From an uncultured Gammaproteobacteria bacterium (lineage in GTDB: Bacteria; Pseudomonadota; Gammaproteobacteria; Steroidobacterales; JABDMI01): DNA of 9,200 bases. Below, piece after piece: positions 5,712 to 9,200 of this stretch. Under the pieces are notes generated by a model, which searched no databases, was not told the origin of the DNA, and worked only from the letters and a program-made list of their open reading frames with translations. Each line of letters opens with the position of its first letter. Positions within the stretch are counted from its first letter, which is position 1. The stretch lies in the NCBI GenBank assembly GCA_938039225.1, contig CALHVH010000048.1, positions 1-9,200 of the forward strand, in the 5' to 3' direction. Both the position numbers and the translations under genes were made by a program.

Positions 5712-8700
5712 ATGCACACTTCAGTTTTAAGCCCATTGCGTGATCAAATTCGTGATTTATATATGGCAAATGAGAAAGACCTTATTAGGGAATTAATTGC
5801 AAATGCCAATATCTCAGCAGAGATACTTGAAGCCGCTTCTCATCAAGGGGCCAAACTGGTTCAAGCTTGCCGCGATGATGATACTCCAGGCTTAATGGAA
5901 GTTTTTCTCTCTGAATATGGTTTATCCACCGATGAAGGAATAGCCTTAATGTGTCTTGCCGAGGCTTTATTAAGAGTGCCTGATAGCGAAACCATTGATG
6001 ATTTAATTGAAGATAAAATTGCACCCTCAAGTTGGGGAAGTCATTTAGGTCAGTCTTCATCTTCTTTAGTCAATGCGGCCACCTGGGGATTGATGCTAAC
6101 TGGAAAAATTCTTAACGACAAACGATCAAGCAAGGTCGCCTCTGTTTTACACGGGGCGGTTAAACGAGTGGGTGAACCGGTTATTCGTGTTGCTGTTAAA
6201 CGGGCAATGAAAGAAATGGGCAATCAATTTGTTCTTGGCGAAACCATTCAAGCGGCAATCAAACGTGGACAAGACAGTGTTAAGCAAGGTTATACCTATT
6301 CATTTGACATGCTAGGCGAAGCTGCTCTCACCACAAAAGATGCAGAATTTTTCTTTAATTCTTATAAAGATGCCATTATCGCGATATCTAAGTCTGTGGA
6401 ATCTGATGACATTCAAAAAAACGCTGGAATCTCGGTAAAGTTATCTGCATTACATCCACGTTACGAACTCGCCAATAAAGAACGTGTACTCAAGGAGTTA
6501 GTTGCAAGCACTTTAGAACTGGCTCTTTTAGCTAAAAACTCCAATATCGGTTTAAATATTGATGCAGAAGAAGCTAACCGTCTCGATTTGTCCTTGGATG
6601 TGATTGAGGCTGTATTTAAAGACCCTCGCCTTGAGGGTTGGGATGGCTTTGGTGTGGTTGTTCAAGCCTATGGTAAGCGAGCCAGTAAAGTCATCGATTG
6701 GTGTTATGCTCTAGCCGAACATCATGATCGAAAAATAATGCTGCGCTTAGTTAAAGGCGCCTATTGGGATTCTGAAATCAAGAATGCTCAAGTTGAAGGA
6801 GTAAAAGACTTCCCTGTTTTTACTCACAAGTCGGCAACCGATGTCTCTTATATTTGTTGCGCTAAAAAATTACTTGGCATGACTGATCGTATCTACCCAC
6901 AATTTGCAACGCATAACGCCCATTCAGTTGCCGCTATACAAGAAATGGCGGCCAATAAAGAAATCAATTTTGAATTTCAACGACTGCATGGAATGGGTGA
7001 TGCTTTGTATAGACAGCTTATTGGACAAGAAGGCGTCAGATGTAGAATTTATGCTCCGGTAGGTGCACATAGAGATTTATTGGCATACCTAGTTAGACGC
7101 TTACTAGAAAATGGAGCCAACTCGTCATTTGTCAATCAAGTGGTTGATGAAGACGTAGCGCCAGAATTAATTGCTGCAGATCCTTTTAAAACTCTGCAAG
7201 CACAAATAAACCATGCTAACCCTCTTATTAAAAAACCCAATTATTTGTTTTTACCAAATCGTGTTAACTCACGCGGCTGGGATTTACAAAATAATACTTT
7301 GCTAACAAGTTTTGATAAGTCGAGAATGCCCTTTAAATCTACCAAGCTGCATGCCACTCCATTACTCACCGATGAGTTTAATGGCGGCCAAATAGTAGAT
7401 ATCCTTAGTCCTTATGATCCTACAGATATCGTTGGTACAATTACTAATGCCAGTATTAAAGATGTTGAGTCTGCATTAAGTAAGGCTACTTCATGGACTA
7501 AGGCAAATTCACAAGACAGAGCTGCAATATTATTAAAGGCAGCTGATTTATATGAGCAAAATCATGGACAACTGTTTGCTACTTTAACCAGAGAAGCTGG
7601 AAAGTCTCCTGTTGATGCCATTGCTGAGCTTCGTGAAGCGGTGGATTTTTTAAGATATTACGCTCATCAAATTCAAAACTTTGAGCATAAAGAGGCACGT
7701 GGGCTCATCGTTTGCATATCACCGTGGAATTTCCCACTTGCAATATTTACTGGACAAATCGCCGCCGCATTGGCTGCTGGAAACGCAGTAATTGCAAAAC
7801 CTGCTGAACAAACACCATTGATTGCATACATTGCGATTCAATTATTACATGAGGCTGGTGTTCCTCGATCTGCACTTCAGTTTGTACCAGGTGATGGCGC
7901 TACAGTTGGTGCTACTTTAGTCTCAGCAAACACTATTGATGGTGTTTGTTTTACTGGGTCAACCAGAACCGCTATTGCAATCAATCGGGCTGTAGCAAAA
8001 AATGCGAATCCTCACGCACCGTTAATTGCAGAAACGGGTGGCATCAACGCTATGATTGTTGATTCAACTGCCCTACCCGAGCAAGCCATTAAAGACATTG
8101 TTCAATCAGCTTTTCAGTCTGCTGGACAACGTTGCTCAGCATTACGTTTACTGTATTTGCAAGAAGATATACAAGAAGAGTTTTTAAAGATGTTGTATGG
8201 CGCTATGGATGAGTTAAAAGTTGGTAATCCATGGGAGCACTCAACCGATGTGGGTCCAGTCATAAGTAAAACTGCACAAACCGACATTAAAAAACACATC
8301 GCTATAGCCAAAAGCGAAAACCGCTTACTTAAGCAAATCGATATTCCTTCGCAAGGTCACTTTGTGAGTCCAAGTGTGATTAAAGTTAATGGTATTAAAG
8401 ATTTACAATCAGAAATTTTTGGTCCAGTTCTGCATTTAGCAAGCTTTAAGGTTTCAGAAATTGATCAAATCATTGATGACATTAATGCCAGCGGATATGG
8501 ACTCACCTTTGGTTTACATACTCGAATTGATGATAGAGTCGAACAAATCTCAAGCCGTATTGAAGTGGGTAATTTGTATATTAATCGCAATCAAATTGGT
8601 GCTGTTGTTGGTTCCCAGCCGTTTGGTGGCGAAAAACTGTCTGGCACCGGTCCTAAGGCGGGCGGACCACACTATGTGCCACGTTTTGCAATCGATCAAA

Positions 8701-9200
8701 CCCATAAACAACTGCGTTTACCAATCGTTGATGGCCAAGCGGTACAAGCAGAATTGGTACAAACTACATTGAATCAATTAAATCCTAAACGAACTGAACT
8801 CTCTGTGATGCAGTGTCCTGGACCAACCGGTGAATCCAACCGTTTAATTTTTTCCCCTAAAGGTCGAATACTATGTCTCGGCCCTAGCATCGAGGCTGCA
8901 AGAGAACAAGCTAAATTGGCGGCAAGCTCTGGTTGTGAAGCCTTGATTGTATGCCCAGGCGGCGACAAGGAGAATGAAATTAATGGTTTCTTATCCAGAG
9001 ATTTATTAAGCAGCTTAAGTAATTTTGATGCTGTAGTTTGCTGGAGTGATGAACACGATATACGAGACATTAGAATCGCTTTAGCTAAAAGAGATGGAAG
9101 TATCTTGCCACTAATCACTGAAGGTGACGTTGCTGAGAGATGCACAACTGAACGACATGTGTGTATTGATACAACGGCTGCTGGTGGTAATGCCAGTTTA
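5712..9200 (+). CDS. putA: Bifunctional proline dehydrogenase / L-glutamate gamma-semialdehyde dehydrogenase PutA, 3' end just outside the window
   Basis: The frame is open for 1163 codons and runs off the right edge. PutA oxidises proline to P5C with FAD, passing electrons to the quinone pool, then oxidises the hydrolysed product to glutamate with NAD+, channelling the intermediate. The N-terminus is short and has no ribbon-helix-helix DNA-binding domain. The proline dehydrogenase barrel (about 150-480) keeps Asp199 (SFDMLGEAA), Lys243 (SVKLSALHPRY), Asp284 (NIDAEEANRLDLSLD), Tyr447 and the Arg462-Arg463 pair, matching the E. coli residues 285, 329, 370, 540 and 555/556. LRLVKGAYWDSEIK lies at 344-357. 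The P5C dehydrogenase (about 540-1010) has PWNFP with Asn673, Glu774 (AETGG), catalytic Cys808 (SAGQRCS), Glu901 (EIFGP) and QPFGGEKLSGTGPKAGGP from 969. The C-terminal ALDH-like domain follows; TTAAGGNASL (1154-1163) is close to the family's C-terminal end, so only a few codons should be missing. The enzyme is a membrane-associated peripheral protein. Confidence 0.97.
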   Translation, partial: MHTSVLSPLRDQIRDLYMANEKDLIRELIANANISAEILEAASHQGAKLVQACRDDDTPGLMEVFLSEYGLSTDEGIALMCLAEALLRVPDSETIDDLIEDKIAPSSWGSHLGQSSSSLVNAATWGLMLTGKILNDKRSSKVASVLHGAVKRVGEPVIRVAVKRAMKEMGNQFVLGETIQAAIKRGQDSVKQGYTYSFDMLGEAALTTKDAEFFFNSYKDAIIAISKSVESDDIQKNAGISVKLSALHPRYELANKERVLKELVASTLELALLAKNSNIGLNIDAEEANRLDLSLDVIEAVFKDPRLEGWDGFGVVVQAYGKRASKVIDWCYALAEHHDRKIMLRLVKGAYWDSEIKNAQVEGVKDFPVFTHKSATDVSYICCAKKLLGMTDRIYPQFATHNAHSVAAIQEMAANKEINFEFQRLHGMGDALYRQLIGQEGVRCRIYAPVGAHRDLLAYLVRRLLENGANSSFVNQVVDEDVAPELIAADPFKTLQAQINHANPLIKKPNYLFLPNRVNSRGWDLQNNTLLTSFDKSRMPFKSTKLHATPLLTDEFNGGQIVDILSPYDPTDIVGTITNASIKDVESALSKATSWTKANSQDRAAILLKAADLYEQNHGQLFATLTREAGKSPVDAIAELREAVDFLRYYAHQIQNFEHKEARGLIVCISPWNFPLAIFTGQIAAALAAGNAVIAKPAEQTPLIAYIAIQLLHEAGVPRSALQFVPGDGATVGATLVSANTIDGVCFTGSTRTAIAINRAVAKNANPHAPLIAETGGINAMIVDSTALPEQAIKDIVQSAFQSAGQRCSALRLLYLQEDIQEEFLKMLYGAMDELKVGNPWEHSTDVGPVISKTAQTDIKKHIAIAKSENRLLKQIDIPSQGHFVSPSVIKVNGIKDLQSEIFGPVLHLASFKVSEIDQIIDDINASGYGLTFGLHTRIDDRVEQISSRIEVGNLYINRNQIGAVVGSQPFGGEKLSGTGPKAGGPHYVPRFAIDQTHKQLRLPIVDGQAVQAELVQTTLNQLNPKRTELSVMQCPGPTGESNRLIFSPKGRILCLGPSIEAAREQAKLAASSGCEALIVCPGGDKENEINGFLSRDLLSSLSNFDAVVCWSDEHDIRDIRIALAKRDGSILPLITEGDVAERCTTERHVCIDTTAAGGNASL

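Noticed and set aside
5785..6060. Minus-strand open frame near the putA start
   Set aside because: It is antisense to the N-terminal part of PutA, with no identifiable product.
8114..9145. Several open frames (minus strand, and one on plus) within the 3' half of putA
   Set aside because: They overlap the catalytic Cys region and the C-terminal domain of PutA, whose frame is uninterrupted and carries all family motifs.
1..9200. A new defence, mobile or biosynthetic system
   Set aside because: All larger genes fall into known families, and there are no transposases, integrases, terminal repeats, arrays or clustered accessory genes.

Overview
The window is AT-rich bacterial chromosomal DNA with ordinary, tightly packed genes. 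The proteins look gammaproteobacterial, probably from a low-GC free-living or marine lineage. That assignment rests on protein style and gene content only, and no marker gene is present. I see no mobile element, CRISPR array, tRNA, rRNA or prophage gene.

Left part (1-2537, minus strand). A gene cut by the left edge encodes the N-terminus of a small exported protein of unknown function (1-345). Upstream of it, on the same strand, is a large DUF3857/transglutaminase-like protein with an intact Cys-His-Asp triad (498-2537). It has no signal peptide and has a single C-terminal membrane segment.

Middle part (2653-5072, plus strand). An Old Yellow Enzyme-type flavin oxidoreductase (2653-3891) is transcribed divergently from the transglutaminase-like gene. 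It is followed by a membrane-bound diguanylate cyclase (4011-5072) with intact GGEEF active site and RxxD inhibitory site. The 119 bp gap holds a plausible separate promoter, so the two are probably not one operon.

Right part (5097-9200). This is a proline-catabolism locus. An Lrp/AsnC-family regulator of the PutR type (5097-5582, minus) is divergent from putA (5712 to beyond the right edge, plus). PutA here has no N-terminal ribbon-helix-helix DNA-binding domain, so it should not repress its own gene as Escherichia coli PutA does. The neighbouring Lrp-type protein is the natural candidate to sense proline and switch putA on. The 129 bp shared control region holds back-to-back promoters, a 13 bp imperfect dyad between the putA -35 and -10 boxes, and a 9 bp direct repeat. 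PutA carries both catalytic modules (proline dehydrogenase, then P5C dehydrogenase) and the C-terminal ALDH-like domain. The reading frame is still open at the edge, but the family's terminal motif has been reached, so only a few codons should be missing.

I found no convincing evidence of a previously undescribed multi-gene system. The most useful leads are the putR-putA control region, the cytosol-facing tail-anchored transglutaminase-like protein, and the unidentified secreted protein at the left edge. No stretch longer than 300 bases lacks a gene.
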